Positions 1 to 9,352 are shown, counted from the first letter of the stretch. The stretch: 30,590 bases of DNA from Abiotrophia sp965245735 (GCA_965245735.1 CBDFAX010000024.1:1-30590); one strand, 5' to 3'. Notes: generated by a model not told the origin, from the letters alone. Numbers and translations: made by a program.

Positions 1-1043
1 CCATTACGCCTGGCGAATCGGTTATTTTAGAAGCCAATGAATACTACTACAAGGGTAAACCTAAGATTGACACAGTACAAATGGATGTGGTCAACTCATC
101 AACCGCTGTTTCTGAGATGAAAGCTGGCAACTATGATATTGCTAGTCTCCCTGCGGATGCCTACAGCACCTATAAGGATGCCACAAACTTCAAAACAATC
201 GGTCAAGTGGAGAATACCATTCAATATCTTGGTTTCCACTTAGGTAAATGGAATGCTGAAAAGCATGAAGTTGAAGTAGATGAAAGCAAGATTGTCAATA
301 ACAAGAGCTTACGTCAAGCCATGGGCTATGCTGTGGATAATGGCGCTATTGGTCAACGTTTCTATGAAGGGTTACGTTGGCAAGCCAACTCTCCAATTCC
401 ACCAACCTTCAAGGATATTGCGGACAGCAGTCGTGAAGGCTATACCTACCAACCAGAAAAAGCTAAGCAAATCTTGGCAGATGCTGGTTTTGTGGACAAG
501 GATGGGGATGGTTTTGTAGAAGATCCTAAGGGTAATCAATTTAGCCTCAAGTACTTGGCTATGTCAGGGACTGATGTGGCTGAGCCAATCGCTCAATATT
601 ATGTAGATGCTTGGAAGCAAGTTGGCATTAACGTCGAACTCTATGAAGGGCGCTTGCATGAGTTTAACTCCTTCTATGATCTCTTAGCCAAAGATGCGGA
701 CATTGACGTCTTCTCTGCAGCTATGGGCTTCGGTGGGGATCCAAACCCAGACTTTATGTTTGGCCGTAATGTCCAATTCAACTATATGCGTTATGCTAGC
801 GATCAAAATGATAGCCTGCTCAAAGACATCCGCTCTGATGCTTCCTTTGATGCGGATTACCGTAAGGAAGCCTTCAAGAAATGGCAAGATTTCATCATGG
901 ATGAAGTCCCAATGGTGCCAACGCTCAACCGTTATCAGTTAACTTCCTTTAACAACCGGATTAAGCACTATGATGCAACCCCAGGTGTGGACTTCGACTG
1001 GAACCAAGTAGAGTTAACAGCAGATTCACCAATCAAAGAATAA
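1..1043 (+). CDS. OppA-like peptide-binding protein, 5' end outside window
   Basis: C-terminal part of an extracellular solute-binding protein of family 5 (oligopeptide/dipeptide ABC transport). The frame is open from base 3, upstream of the first in-window ATG at 81. Its first residues (ITPGESVILEANEYYYKGKP) match internal sequence of the two complete paralogues that follow, so the gene begins before the window. About 347 residues remain of an expected ~583. Shared blocks include DVVNSSTAVSEMKAGNYD, YTYQPEKAKQILADAGF, a DKDGDGFVEDP loop and a final VELTADSPIKE. The role is inferred from the family: binding peptides outside the cell for an Opp-type importer. No permease or ATPase gene is visible. 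Family assignment is secure; the substrate is unknown. Confidence 0.9.
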   Translation, partial: ITPGESVILEANEYYYKGKPKIDTVQMDVVNSSTAVSEMKAGNYDIASLPADAYSTYKDATNFKTIGQVENTIQYLGFHLGKWNAEKHEVEVDESKIVNNKSLRQAMGYAVDNGAIGQRFYEGLRWQANSPIPPTFKDIADSSREGYTYQPEKAKQILADAGFVDKDGDGFVEDPKGNQFSLKYLAMSGTDVAEPIAQYYVDAWKQVGINVELYEGRLHEFNSFYDLLAKDADIDVFSAAMGFGGDPNPDFMFGRNVQFNYMRYASDQNDSLLKDIRSDASFDADYRKEAFKKWQDFIMDEVPMVPTLNRYQLTSFNNRIKHYDATPGVDFDWNQVELTADSPIKE

Positions 1044-1051
1044 GTATAGGA

Positions 1052-1085
1052 AAAGGCTGGGATCTTCCCAGCCTTTCTTCTTTTG
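1052..1085 (+). terminator. Rho-independent terminator after first oppA-like gene
   Basis: A 10-bp stem AAAGGCTGGG / CCCAGCCTTT with a 5-nt loop, followed by a TTTCTTCTTTT tract, begins 8 bases after the stop codon. Confidence 0.9.
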
Positions 1086-1172
1086 ACAGGGTAAAATAGT
1101 AGTGAAAATGACTATTTAATAGCTTCCAAGAGAAAATGATGATACGAAAATTAAAAAACGGTGAAAAAACTA

Positions 1173-1201
1173 TTGCTTTTTCATAGGAATAGGAGTATAG
1201 T
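1173..1201 (+). promoter_or_regulatory. Promoter of second oppA-like gene
   Basis: TTGCTT (1173-1178), a 17-base spacer and TATAGT (1196-1201) lie 43 bases upstream of the ATG at 1245. With the terminator behind the preceding gene, this suggests that the second copy is transcribed separately. Confidence 0.6.
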
Positions 1202-1244
1202 AAACTCAATCATAAAATGATACCTATGTTTGGAGGAGAAAAAC

Positions 1245-2996
1245 ATGAACAAAACCTTTAGAAAAAATCTTGCCCTCATGGCCACGGCCTTATCAATCAG
1301 CGCCATTATGTGGCCTTCAGCTATTGCCGTGGCTGAAGGCGCCAATCTTCCATTATCAGTGACTAACGAAGGAACTGCGATTGATGGTGGAGTATTCAAA
1401 TATGCCTTAGTTGGGGATCCCTTCTCTGGTGCACTCAGTAGCCTCTATGCTGAGAAGTCTAATGACATGAGAATTACTGAATTCTTCAACCCAGGTCTCT
1501 ACGGTTCTGATGGCGACTATAAGATTGACGATTCTGGTTTGGCTAAGTTGACCTTTGACCAAGCTAATAAGAAAGTCACCATCAAGATTCCGGAAGGCGT
1601 GACCTGGACTGATGGCCAGCCCCTCACCATAGAAGACGTCATCTACCCTTACTACGTAGTAGGGCACAAGGACTATACCGGTATCCGTTATGGTTCTGAC
1701 TTCAAGAACGTGGTTGGGATGGAAGAATACCATGAAGGTAAGTCTGACACCATCTCTGGCCTTAAGAAGGTCGATGATTATACCTTAGAGATTAGCTACA
1801 AGGAATTCTCAGCTTCCATGCTCCAAGCAGGTGGTGGGGTATCCTCCTATGTTGAACCTAAGCACATCTTAGAGAAAACACCAATCAAGGATCTTGAAGA
1901 TAGCGAACAAGTTCGGACTAATCCAGTCGGCTTCGGTCCTTTCAAAGTTAAATCCATCACCCCAGGTGAGTCCGTTGTCTTTGAACGCAATGATAGCTAC
2001 TACAAAGGCAAGCCAAAAGTAGCCGGCTTACAAGTCGATGTGGTCAACGCCTCAACGGCTGTATCAGAAATGAAGGCCGGAAACTATGACTATGCTGCCT
2101 TACCTGAAGAGACTTACAGCACCTATAAAGATGCAAGCAACTTCAAGACCTTGGGCCGCTTGACCAACGTCTACAGCTACATTGGCTTCCACGTTGGGAC
2201 TTGGAATAAGGAAAAAGAACAAGTCCAACCAGATGACAGCAAGCCACTCTCCAATAAAGCACTACGTCAAGCCATGGCTTATGCGATTGACAATGATGCC
2301 ATTGGCAAACGTTTCTACGAAGGCTTACGGGTACGAGCTAACTCTCCAATTCCATCCATGTTTGCAAGCTACAATGATGGTAGTATCGAAGGTTACACCT
2401 ACCAACCCGAGAAGGCCAAACAAATCTTGGCTGATGCTGGTTTCGTAGACAAGGATGGGGACGGCTTCGTAGAAGATCCTAATGGCAATAGCTTCAAGCT
2501 GACTTTCGCTGCCATGTCAGGTTCTGATGTGGCGGAGCCTATCACTCAATACTATCTCGACGCTTGGAAACAAATCGGGGTTAATATTGAACTCTATGAA
2601 GGTCGTTTGCTTGAGTTTAACGCCTTCTACGATCTCTTAGATAGCGATGCTGATATTGATGTCTTCCAAGCTGCCATGGGGGTAGGGGGCGACCCTAACC
2701 CATCTAGCCAATTTGGTCGTGACAACCAGTTCAACATGATGCGTTGGGCAACTGAAGAGAATGATAAGCTCTTAGCAGCAATTAACTCTGACGCTGCCTT
2801 CGAAGATTCAGCCCGTAAGAAAGCCTATGATGATTGGCAAAAATACGTCATCGATGAAGCACCGGTTATTCCAACTCTCTACCGTCACTCACTCGTGTCA
2901 ATCAACAACCGGGTTAAGAACTTTGATATTACCCTGGGTTCTGGCACTGAATGGCAAGATGTTGAATTGACTGCTGATCAACCTGTCAAAGAATAA
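1245..2996 (+). CDS. OppA-like peptide-binding protein, second copy
   Basis: A complete 583-residue family 5 solute-binding protein, presumably delivering oligopeptides to an Opp/App-type importer encoded elsewhere. The start is ATG 1245, 6 bases after GGAGGAG (1232-1238); an in-frame TTG at 1230 overlaps that ribosome binding site and is rejected. The N-terminus is a signal peptide (basic MNKTFRKN, hydrophobic core, then ...IAVAEG). No cysteine is present, so a lipobox is missing and signal peptidase I cleavage after AVA is the likely outcome; most Gram-positive OppA proteins are lipoproteins. It is highly similar along its length to the flanking copies. It has its own promoter and terminator and converges on the third copy. 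Confidence 0.93.
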   Translation: MNKTFRKNLALMATALSISAIMWPSAIAVAEGANLPLSVTNEGTAIDGGVFKYALVGDPFSGALSSLYAEKSNDMRITEFFNPGLYGSDGDYKIDDSGLAKLTFDQANKKVTIKIPEGVTWTDGQPLTIEDVIYPYYVVGHKDYTGIRYGSDFKNVVGMEEYHEGKSDTISGLKKVDDYTLEISYKEFSASMLQAGGGVSSYVEPKHILEKTPIKDLEDSEQVRTNPVGFGPFKVKSITPGESVVFERNDSYYKGKPKVAGLQVDVVNASTAVSEMKAGNYDYAALPEETYSTYKDASNFKTLGRLTNVYSYIGFHVGTWNKEKEQVQPDDSKPLSNKALRQAMAYAIDNDAIGKRFYEGLRVRANSPIPSMFASYNDGSIEGYTYQPEKAKQILADAGFVDKDGDGFVEDPNGNSFKLTFAAMSGSDVAEPITQYYLDAWKQIGVNIELYEGRLLEFNAFYDLLDSDADIDVFQAAMGVGGDPNPSSQFGRDNQFNMMRWATEENDKLLAAINSDAAFEDSARKKAYDDWQKYVIDEAPVIPTLYRHSLVSINNRVKNFDITLGSGTEWQDVELTADQPVKE

Positions 2997-3001
2997 AACA
3001 C

Positions 3002-3039
3002 AAAAAGATGCAATGACTTTCCAGTCTTGCATCTTTTTT
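3002..3039 (+). terminator. Terminator of second oppA-like gene
   Basis: A long stem AAAAAGATGCAA / TTGCATCTTTTT, extended by GACT / AGTC across a one-base bulge with a TTCC loop. The 3' arm runs into six T residues. Confidence 0.9.
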
Positions 3040-3047
3040 GCTTGATT

Positions 3048-3085
3048 AAAAATAGGCTAGGATTATGAGTGATAATCCTAGCCTA
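3048..3085 (-). terminator. Terminator of inverted third oppA-like gene
   Basis: A perfect 14-bp stem TAGGCTAGGATTAT / ATAATCCTAGCCTA (3053-3066 and 3072-3085) with a 5-nt loop. Read on the minus strand it is followed by TTTTTAATC, so it terminates the leftward gene. Confidence 0.85.
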
Positions 3086-3099
3086 GGGCAGTAGCCAAA

Positions 3100-4851
3100 T
3101 TATTTAATTGGTTCGTCAGCAGTTAATTCTAACTGTTCAATCCCGAAGCTTGAGCCGTTCGCAACATCATAGTGTTTAACACGGTTGTTGACAGAACGAA
3201 TACCGTAACGGTAGAGGTAAGGAATTGCAGGAAGCTCCTCGTTGGTGTAAGCTTGCCATGCATGGAAGGCTTCCTTACGGTAGGCTTCATCGAAGGCCTT
3301 GTCAGAAGAGAGGGCATCTAACAATTCTTCGTTCTTATCATCAGCCCAACGTTCGTAGTTGAATGGTGCTTTCTTACTATAGAAACCAGTTGGATTTGGG
3401 TCACCACCGGTACCCCAAGCCCCTTCAAAGACATCAAATGATTGATCATCGCTGCGGAGCATATCAGCATAGGAGTTAAAGTCATAGAGACGACCGTCTA
3501 ACAATTCGACATTAATCCCCACTTGCTTCCAAGAGTCAACGAAGTAGGACCAGAGTGGTTCAGCAATATCGCTAGAACTACGAGCTAAGAATTTGAGGGT
3601 GAATGGCTTACCGTTAGGATCTTCTACGAAGCCGTCGCCATCTTTATCTACAAAGCCCGCATCAGCTAAGATTTGTTTAGATTTTTCTGGGTCATAAGTG
3701 AAGCCAGGAAGATCTGAAGCGTGCACACTCTTGAAGAGGGAAGGAATCAAGGTGTTAGCACGGAAGCGAAGGCCGCTGAAGAAGCGTTGACCGACAGCGT
3801 CTGCATCGAAGGCGTAAGCCATGGCTTGACGTAAAGCCTTATTTTGGATGACCTTGCTAGGGTCCATCTCAACTTCTTCTTTGTCCTTGTTCCAGCTACC
3901 AAACTTGAAGCCAATGTAGGAATAGGTGTTTTCAACTGTCCCAATGGTCTTGAAGTTGGTGGCATCTTTAAAGGTATCGTATTCATCAGTTGGTAATTCT
4001 GCTAGGTCATAGTTACCAGCCTTCATTTCAGCTACGGCAGTAGATGGGTTAACCACCTCAATGACAGCACCGTCAACTTTTGGTTTACCCTTGAAGTAGT
4101 ATTCGTTAGCCTCTAAGACAATGGCTTCACCTGGCGTGATGGATTTAACGCGGAATGGCCCCATGCCGACTGGATTGACACGTACTTGGTCGCTATCAGC
4201 AATATCCTTAATAGCAATTTTGTCATAAATGTGTTTAGGTTCTACGTATGGAGAAATCCCACCCCCAACTTGCTTCATAGAAGCAGAGAAGGTCTTGTAG
4301 CTAATTTCAAGCGTATAGTCGTCAATCTTCTTGAGACCTGAGATGGTGTCGGATTTGCCGTCATGGTAGTCTTCGATCCCGACAACGTTCTTGAAGTCAT
4401 CCCCATAGCGGATACCTGTGTAGTCCTTATTGGCGATGATATAGTAAGGCGCGATGACGTCATCGATAGTAAGAGGTTGACCATCTGACCATTTTTGGTC
4501 TTTACGAATGGTGATGGTAACTTTCTTGTTCTCAGGATCTAGTTTGGCACTTGCTAAACCAGTATCCTTAATTTGAAGGTTTTCGTCATATTCGAAAAGC
4601 CCAGTGTTGATGTAGCCTTCCACGACGCTTAAGTCAGTCGATTGGTCGGCCACTAGAGAGCTGAAGGCACCAGAAAATGGCTCGCCAGCTACCGCCGCAA
4701 TTTTCAAAGTCCCACCTTGAATAGGGGTTCCTTCGTTGTCGACACTTGTTTCAAGCGAAACTTGTGCATTAACTGCAGGGCTGAAGGTCCCTGCCAAGGT
4801 AAAGGCAGCCAAGCCTAAAATCGCTGCTTTACGCAGTACGGAATGATTCAT
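3100..4851 (-). CDS. OppA-like peptide-binding protein, third copy (inverted)
   Basis: A complete 583-residue family 5 solute-binding protein, the same length as the second copy and convergent with it. The ATG at 4851 follows a GGAGGG site (complement of 4858-4863). The signal peptide is MNHSVLRKAAILGLAAFTLAGTFSPAVNA with an Ala-x-Ala-like end and no cysteine, so again there is no lipobox. Shared blocks include DYTGIRYGDDFKNVVG, HDGKSDTISGLKK, VNPVGMGPFRVKSITPGE and DKDGDGFVEDPNGKPF. The inferred role is peptide capture at the cell surface. The divergent sequence of the mid region (for example around SSDIAEPLWSYFVDSW) hints at a different peptide preference, which cannot be read from sequence. 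Confidence 0.93.
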   Translation of the reverse strand: MNHSVLRKAAILGLAAFTLAGTFSPAVNAQVSLETSVDNEGTPIQGGTLKIAAVAGEPFSGAFSSLVADQSTDLSVVEGYINTGLFEYDENLQIKDTGLASAKLDPENKKVTITIRKDQKWSDGQPLTIDDVIAPYYIIANKDYTGIRYGDDFKNVVGIEDYHDGKSDTISGLKKIDDYTLEISYKTFSASMKQVGGGISPYVEPKHIYDKIAIKDIADSDQVRVNPVGMGPFRVKSITPGEAIVLEANEYYFKGKPKVDGAVIEVVNPSTAVAEMKAGNYDLAELPTDEYDTFKDATNFKTIGTVENTYSYIGFKFGSWNKDKEEVEMDPSKVIQNKALRQAMAYAFDADAVGQRFFSGLRFRANTLIPSLFKSVHASDLPGFTYDPEKSKQILADAGFVDKDGDGFVEDPNGKPFTLKFLARSSSDIAEPLWSYFVDSWKQVGINVELLDGRLYDFNSYADMLRSDDQSFDVFEGAWGTGGDPNPTGFYSKKAPFNYERWADDKNEELLDALSSDKAFDEAYRKEAFHAWQAYTNEELPAIPYLYRYGIRSVNNRVKHYDVANGSSFGIEQLELTADEPIK

Positions 4852-4885
4852 GTATATCCCTCCACAAAATAATTAATTGTAAGAT

Positions 4886-4896
4886 ACTGTAACAGT
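4886..4896. promoter_or_regulatory. Palindrome upstream of third oppA-like gene
   Basis: ACTGTAACAGT is a perfect 11-base palindrome located 35-45 bases upstream of the inverted gene's ATG, where its promoter should lie. A minus-strand TTGAAA that could act as a -35 lies just upstream of it in the reading direction. It could be an operator; no matching regulator is visible. Confidence 0.35.
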
Positions 4897-4935
4897 TTAC
4901 TCCTGTTTTCAAGCCTTTTCAAGGCAATGCAAGCG

Positions 4936-4959
4936 AATAGTTTATGTTAAATAACTATT
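4936..4959. repeat. Inverted repeat in rnc/oppA divergent region
   Basis: AATAGTT (4936-4942) and AACTATT (4953-4959) form a perfect 7-bp inverted repeat with a 10-base AT-rich spacer, between the divergent oppA-like gene and rnc. It has no U-tract and is not a terminator; an operator is possible. Confidence 0.35.
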
Positions 4960-4995
4960 AGGTCTTATAGTTTTAAGTTATAGCTTGACTTCCCT

Positions 4996-5025
4996 TTGTC
5001 AAAATGGGGGCAAACGTGATAAAAT
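4996..5025 (+). promoter_or_regulatory. Promoter of rnc-smc-ftsY run
   Basis: TTGTCA (4996-5001), an 18-base spacer and TAAAAT (5020-5025), 31 bases upstream of the rnc start. It is the best sigma-A-type match in the divergent intergenic region on this strand. Confidence 0.6.
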
Positions 5026-5056
5026 AGATAGGATGATACAGAGGAGGTGAATGGCT

Positions 5057-5794
5057 ATGAATCGGACCATTCGTGTAATAGAGAAGCAGTTGAATCTGAC
5101 TTTCAATAAGCCGGAATTAATTCAACAGGCCTTTCGCCATACATCTTATGCAAATGAACAAGCCAGACGCCACTTACCACATTATGAGCGTTTGGAATTT
5201 TTGGGCGATGCCGTCTTAGAACTGTTATCCAGTGAATTTCTCTATCACAGCTATCCAAACTTACCCGAAGGTAAATTAACCCGCATGAGAGCTCAGATTG
5301 TGCAAGAGAAGAGCTTGGCCTACTTGGCTCGCCAATTAAAATTTAACCAATTCCTTCAACTGGGCAAGGGGGAGGAGTTGAGCGGTGGTCGGGAGCGTGA
5401 CTCGATTTTAGCAGACTGCTTCGAAGCGGTTCTGGGCGCAATCTATGAAGATCAAGGCCTAGAGGTCGCCAAAGACTATCTCAACCGGGTTATGTTTAGT
5501 CAACACCAGCTCTTGCTTGGCAGAGTGACGCAAGACCATAAGACTCTCTTCCAAGAGCGAGTTCAAAAGCAAGGGACGGTTCAGATTGACTATCGTCTCA
5601 AAGATAAGCAGGGGCCGGCCCATGACCAAATTTTCACTGTAGAGCTCTATGTTAATGACCAACATATTGCCACTGGCCAAGGTTCTAGCAAGAAGCAAGC
5701 TGAAATGCAGGCGGCTGAGTTGGGTATGGCATCCGTAGATCCCAAAACCGGCAGCCTCAAGTTGCCAGATTCAACACTTAGAAAGGGAGGTTAA
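5057..5794 (+). CDS. rnc: Ribonuclease III
   Basis: A double-strand-specific endoribonuclease that processes rRNA precursors and structured mRNAs in the cytoplasm. About 245 residues, the usual length. The N-terminal RNase III domain carries the signature ERLEFLGDAVLEL and the second acidic motif DSILADCFEAVLGAIYEDQG, supplying the Mg-binding Asp/Glu residues. The C-terminal third is a double-stranded RNA-binding domain beginning near DHKTLFQE and ending in GSSKKQAEMQAAELGM. ATG 5057 lies 9 bases after AGGAGG (5042-5047); ATG 5051, two codons earlier, is in frame but only 3 bases from it. The gene ends 3 bases before smc, indicating translational coupling. Confidence 0.96.
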   Translation: MNRTIRVIEKQLNLTFNKPELIQQAFRHTSYANEQARRHLPHYERLEFLGDAVLELLSSEFLYHSYPNLPEGKLTRMRAQIVQEKSLAYLARQLKFNQFLQLGKGEELSGGRERDSILADCFEAVLGAIYEDQGLEVAKDYLNRVMFSQHQLLLGRVTQDHKTLFQERVQKQGTVQIDYRLKDKQGPAHDQIFTVELYVNDQHIATGQGSSKKQAEMQAAELGMASVDPKTGSLKLPDSTLRKGG

Positions 5795-5797
5795 GCC

Positions 5798-8700
5798 TTG
5801 TATTTAGCACGTATTGAAATGACAGGTTTTAAGTCTTTTGCCGACAAGACTGTCATTGAATTTGACCGCGGGATGACGGCGGTCGTCGGCCCTAACGGGT
5901 CGGGCAAGTCTAACCTCTCGGAAGCTATCCGTTGGGTCTTAGGGGAACAATCTGCTAAGAGCTTACGGGGCAATAAGATGGAGGACGTCATCTTTAACGG
6001 GACCCAAGCCCGTAAGGCGGTCAACCTGGCCAAAGTTACCTTGGTCCTCAATAACGAAGACCGATACTTGGACTATGATTTTAGCGAAATTTCCATTACG
6101 CGTTCCTATAACCGTAATGGGGAATCCCAGTACTTCATTAATAATGAAGCGGTCCGCCTCAAGGATATCGTCGATTTACTTCTAGACTCTGGTTTGGGTA
6201 AGAACAGCTTTGCTATGATTTCCCAAGGTAAGGTAGAGTCCATCTTCCTCAACAAGCCAGAAGAACGCCGCTCTATTTTTGAGGAGGCAGCAGGGGTTCA
6301 GAAGTACCAGTTCCGTAAGCAAGAAGCTGAGCGCAAACTCAGCAAATCCAGCGACCACCTTAGCCGGGTGCGGGACATTATTCATGAGTTGGAGCTCCAA
6401 CTCAAGCCCCTCAAGCAGCAACAAGAAGCAGCCTTGCTTTATTTGGAACAGAAGGAAGCCCTCAAGCAACTGGAGATTTCCCTCTATGTCTATCAGGTTG
6501 AACAATATCGTGATGCCTGGCAAGCAGCTAAGGCTAAGAACCAGGCCGTCAGCCAAGAATTAGCTCAAGTGACGGCCCAGTTAGAGAGCTTAACTGTTCA
6601 ACTGGAGCAAGAACAAGCTACCTTAGAAGATTATATCCAACAGATTGAGCAAGCCTCAGAGCGCAACCAAGCTCAGGTCCAAGTCATTGAGCAGACCAGG
6701 GCTAAGCAACAAATGTTGGACCAACAAATCCAGTTCAACACCTCCAACTTACACGAGAAGCAACTAAGCTACCAGCAACATCAAGCAGAGGCTCAAGCCC
6801 TAACTGAGCGCCTATCCGCCTTGAAGGAAGAAGAAGGCAAGGTTCAGTTGGAATTGGCCGAAATCAAGCAACATCTGGCTAAGCTGGAAGCCGAGCGGTC
6901 CAGTCTTGCAGGCCTATCTGAAGATCAGGCCGAGCGTTTGCGAGCTGACTTAATTGATGCCTATCAGGCAGAAGCCAGTGCTAAGAACCAGTTGGCTCAC
7001 CAAGAACAAATTAAACGACAAGCCCAAGCACGTCTGACCCACTATCAAGCTCAGGCTGCTCAAGCACAGGCAGATCAAGGTGACTTAGAGAGTCAATACC
7101 TTGAGGCTCAGGAGCGCTACGAAAGCAGTCGTGAGACTCAAGCTAGTGCCCGTCAAGCCTTCCAGACCCTCAATGAACAGTTGCGCCAAGGCAATAGCCA
7201 ACGTGAAGCCTTGCAGGCCAAACTCTTCCAATTTGAGCGTCAAAGCCAGATGCTGGATGCTAAGGTCCAATCCTTGGCCCAGCTCCAAGCAGACTATGCG
7301 GGTTATTATGCAGGCGTCAAAGCCATTATGAAGCGTAAAAAGCAATTGCAGGGAATTGAAGGGACAGTGGCAGACTTGATTAAGGTGCCGGCTGACTACC
7401 AAGTAGCCATTGATACGGCTCTGGGTGCTAGTGTCCAACACGTCGTCGTAACAGATGATGCGGCTGCCCGGGCGGCCATTGCCTACCTCAAGCAAGCCCA
7501 AGCAGGGCGTGCTACCTTCCTGCCTCGTGCTAGCATGAAGGCCCGCCATCTAGGCGCTGGCCAAATCCAAACAGCTAGTCAGACTGCTGGCTTTATTGGC
7601 CTGGCTTCTGATTTAGTGGAATTTGACCCTGTTAACCAGATTATTGTGGCCAATTTGCTAGGGACTACCTTGGTCTGTGATCGTATCGAAGCGGCCCAAA
7701 GTCTTGCCAAAGCCCTTAAGCATCAGGTCAAGATTGTAACCCTGGATGGAGAAGTTCTCATGCCGGGTGGTTCCATCACCGGTGGACGTCAAAAGCAACA
7801 AACTAGCTCCATGCTAGCCCGTAACCAAGAGTATGAAGCAGCTAAGACAGAATTAGCGCAAGTCATCAAGGACCGGGCTCAGGCAGAAGCTGAATGGCAA
7901 GCTTTTCAAGTACAAATTCAAGACTTGCAGGGGCAGGTGGAAGCTGCTCGCCTGAACATGAGTCAGGCGGATTTAGCCTTCCAACAAGCTCAAGAAGGCC
8001 TAGGTCACTTGGCTAGCCAAGTCAAGCATCAATCCCAACATCAATTGATTGCCCAAGACGAAGTCAGCCAGCTTAGCCAGACCATTGCTAATGCGGAAGC
8101 ACACTATGAGCAAGCTCAGGAAGACTTAGTAGCAGCCCAAGCGGCCATTGCCCGTCTAAGTCAGGATTTACAACAATTAAACTTAAGCGAAGAGGATCGT
8201 CAACAGCAATTACAAGTTCTGGATGCCTCGCTATCCCACTACCGGACTCAAGAAGCCGTTAAGCAAGTAGAAGTGCGGCAGTTGCGACATGACCTAGCGA
8301 CAGCTAAGAGTCAATTAGAGGAACGTCAGAATTTCCTCATGCAGTATGAGAACTTGGCAGACCAGAATACTGCCGATTTAGCTGAATTAGAGCGCCAATC
8401 GGCTGATTTGCTAGAGCAATTAGCAGACTTAGAGTCCACAGCTCAGCAGCAACAGGCGGAACTGACAGCATTAAGAGAAGCGCGGCGAGTTCTTAACGAG
8501 ACCTATCGGGCACATGAACAAGAAGATCGTCAGCTCCAAGGCCAGCTTCAACAGCTTTATAAGGATGAAGCGCGAGCACAGGCTCAGATTGAGAAAAACG
8601 AATCCCTAATTGATTCTCACTTGGACTATTTAAGCCAGGAATATCAACTGACCTATGAAGCCGCTAAGACAGAAGCCAGTCAGCTAGAAGATGCCAGTCA

Positions 8701-9352
8701 AGTTAGCCAACAAGTTAAGGAAATTAAGCGTCAGATTGACAATCTTGGTCCGATTAACTTGGCGGCCATTGACGATTATGCTGCCCTTGATGAGCGTTAT
8801 ACTCATTTACGGGAGCAAGAAACTGATCTGCTGACTGCTATGGGACAATTACAAGAAACCATGGATGAGATGGACGCGGAGGTAATCAAGCGATTCAGCG
8901 AGGCCTTCCATCAAATCAACCAACAATTCCAGAAAATCTTTAAGAAACTCTTTGCCGGTGGGGAAGCCGCCCTGCAATTGACTGATCCAAGTGATTTGTT
9001 GACAACAGGGATTGACATTATCGCCCAACCACCAGGCAAGCGTAAGCAACATTTAGCCCTCTTATCCGGGGGTGAGCGGGCCTTCACTGCCATTGCACTC
9101 TTGTTTGCCATTCTGGAGACGCGCCCTGTTCCCTTCTGTGTCTTGGACGAAGTGGAGGCGGCCTTGGATGATGCCAACGTCTTCCGTTATGGCCAATATC
9201 TGCAGAACTTTACCGAAAATACGCAGTTCATCGTCATTACTCACCGTAAGGGGACCATGGAACATGCCGACGTGCTCTATGGGGTGACCATGGAACAATC
9301 TGGTGTCTCCAAGTTGGCTTCAGTGCGTTTGAGTGAAGCCAACTACGACTAA
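5798..9352 (+). CDS. smc: Chromosome partition protein SMC
   Basis: The ATPase of the condensin-like SMC-ScpAB complex, which compacts and segregates the chromosome. At 1184 residues it has the family's normal size. The start codon is TTG at 5798, preceded by AAAGGGAGG (5782-5790). Visible parts in order: Walker A GPNGSGKSN at residues 31-39, a long glutamine- and alanine-rich coiled coil, a hinge near residues 510-660 (GIEGTVADLIKVPADYQ, later GEVLMPGGSITGG), a second coiled coil, and the C-terminal head with signature LSGGERAFTAIALLFAIL and Walker B FCVLDEVEAALDD. It sits directly behind rnc, as in many Firmicutes. Confidence 0.97.
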   Translation: MYLARIEMTGFKSFADKTVIEFDRGMTAVVGPNGSGKSNLSEAIRWVLGEQSAKSLRGNKMEDVIFNGTQARKAVNLAKVTLVLNNEDRYLDYDFSEISITRSYNRNGESQYFINNEAVRLKDIVDLLLDSGLGKNSFAMISQGKVESIFLNKPEERRSIFEEAAGVQKYQFRKQEAERKLSKSSDHLSRVRDIIHELELQLKPLKQQQEAALLYLEQKEALKQLEISLYVYQVEQYRDAWQAAKAKNQAVSQELAQVTAQLESLTVQLEQEQATLEDYIQQIEQASERNQAQVQVIEQTRAKQQMLDQQIQFNTSNLHEKQLSYQQHQAEAQALTERLSALKEEEGKVQLELAEIKQHLAKLEAERSSLAGLSEDQAERLRADLIDAYQAEASAKNQLAHQEQIKRQAQARLTHYQAQAAQAQADQGDLESQYLEAQERYESSRETQASARQAFQTLNEQLRQGNSQREALQAKLFQFERQSQMLDAKVQSLAQLQADYAGYYAGVKAIMKRKKQLQGIEGTVADLIKVPADYQVAIDTALGASVQHVVVTDDAAARAAIAYLKQAQAGRATFLPRASMKARHLGAGQIQTASQTAGFIGLASDLVEFDPVNQIIVANLLGTTLVCDRIEAAQSLAKALKHQVKIVTLDGEVLMPGGSITGGRQKQQTSSMLARNQEYEAAKTELAQVIKDRAQAEAEWQAFQVQIQDLQGQVEAARLNMSQADLAFQQAQEGLGHLASQVKHQSQHQLIAQDEVSQLSQTIANAEAHYEQAQEDLVAAQAAIARLSQDLQQLNLSEEDRQQQLQVLDASLSHYRTQEAVKQVEVRQLRHDLATAKSQLEERQNFLMQYENLADQNTADLAELERQSADLLEQLADLESTAQQQQAELTALREARRVLNETYRAHEQEDRQLQGQLQQLYKDEARAQAQIEKNESLIDSHLDYLSQEYQLTYEAAKTEASQLEDASQVSQQVKEIKRQIDNLGPINLAAIDDYAALDERYTHLREQETDLLTAMGQLQETMDEMDAEVIKRFSEAFHQINQQFQKIFKKLFAGGEAALQLTDPSDLLTTGIDIIAQPPGKRKQHLALLSGGERAFTAIALLFAILETRPVPFCVLDEVEAALDDANVFRYGQYLQNFTENTQFIVITHRKGTMEHADVLYGVTMEQSGVSKLASVRLSEANYD

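Noticed and set aside
496..530. DKDGDGFVEDP loop in the OppA-like proteins as a novel calcium-binding module
   Set aside because: A DxDGDG-type loop at this position is common in family 5 solute-binding proteins and occurs in all three copies.
3048..3085. TAGGCTAGG...CCTAGCCTA as a third DtxR-type operator
   Set aside because: The spacing is wrong (14-base arms, 5-base loop) and it lies between convergent stops followed by T residues on the minus strand, so it is a terminator.
5798..9352. Glutamine/alanine-rich repeats within the large protein as a possible surface repeat protein
   Set aside because: They are the coiled-coil arms of SMC, with intact Walker A, signature and Walker B at the two ends.
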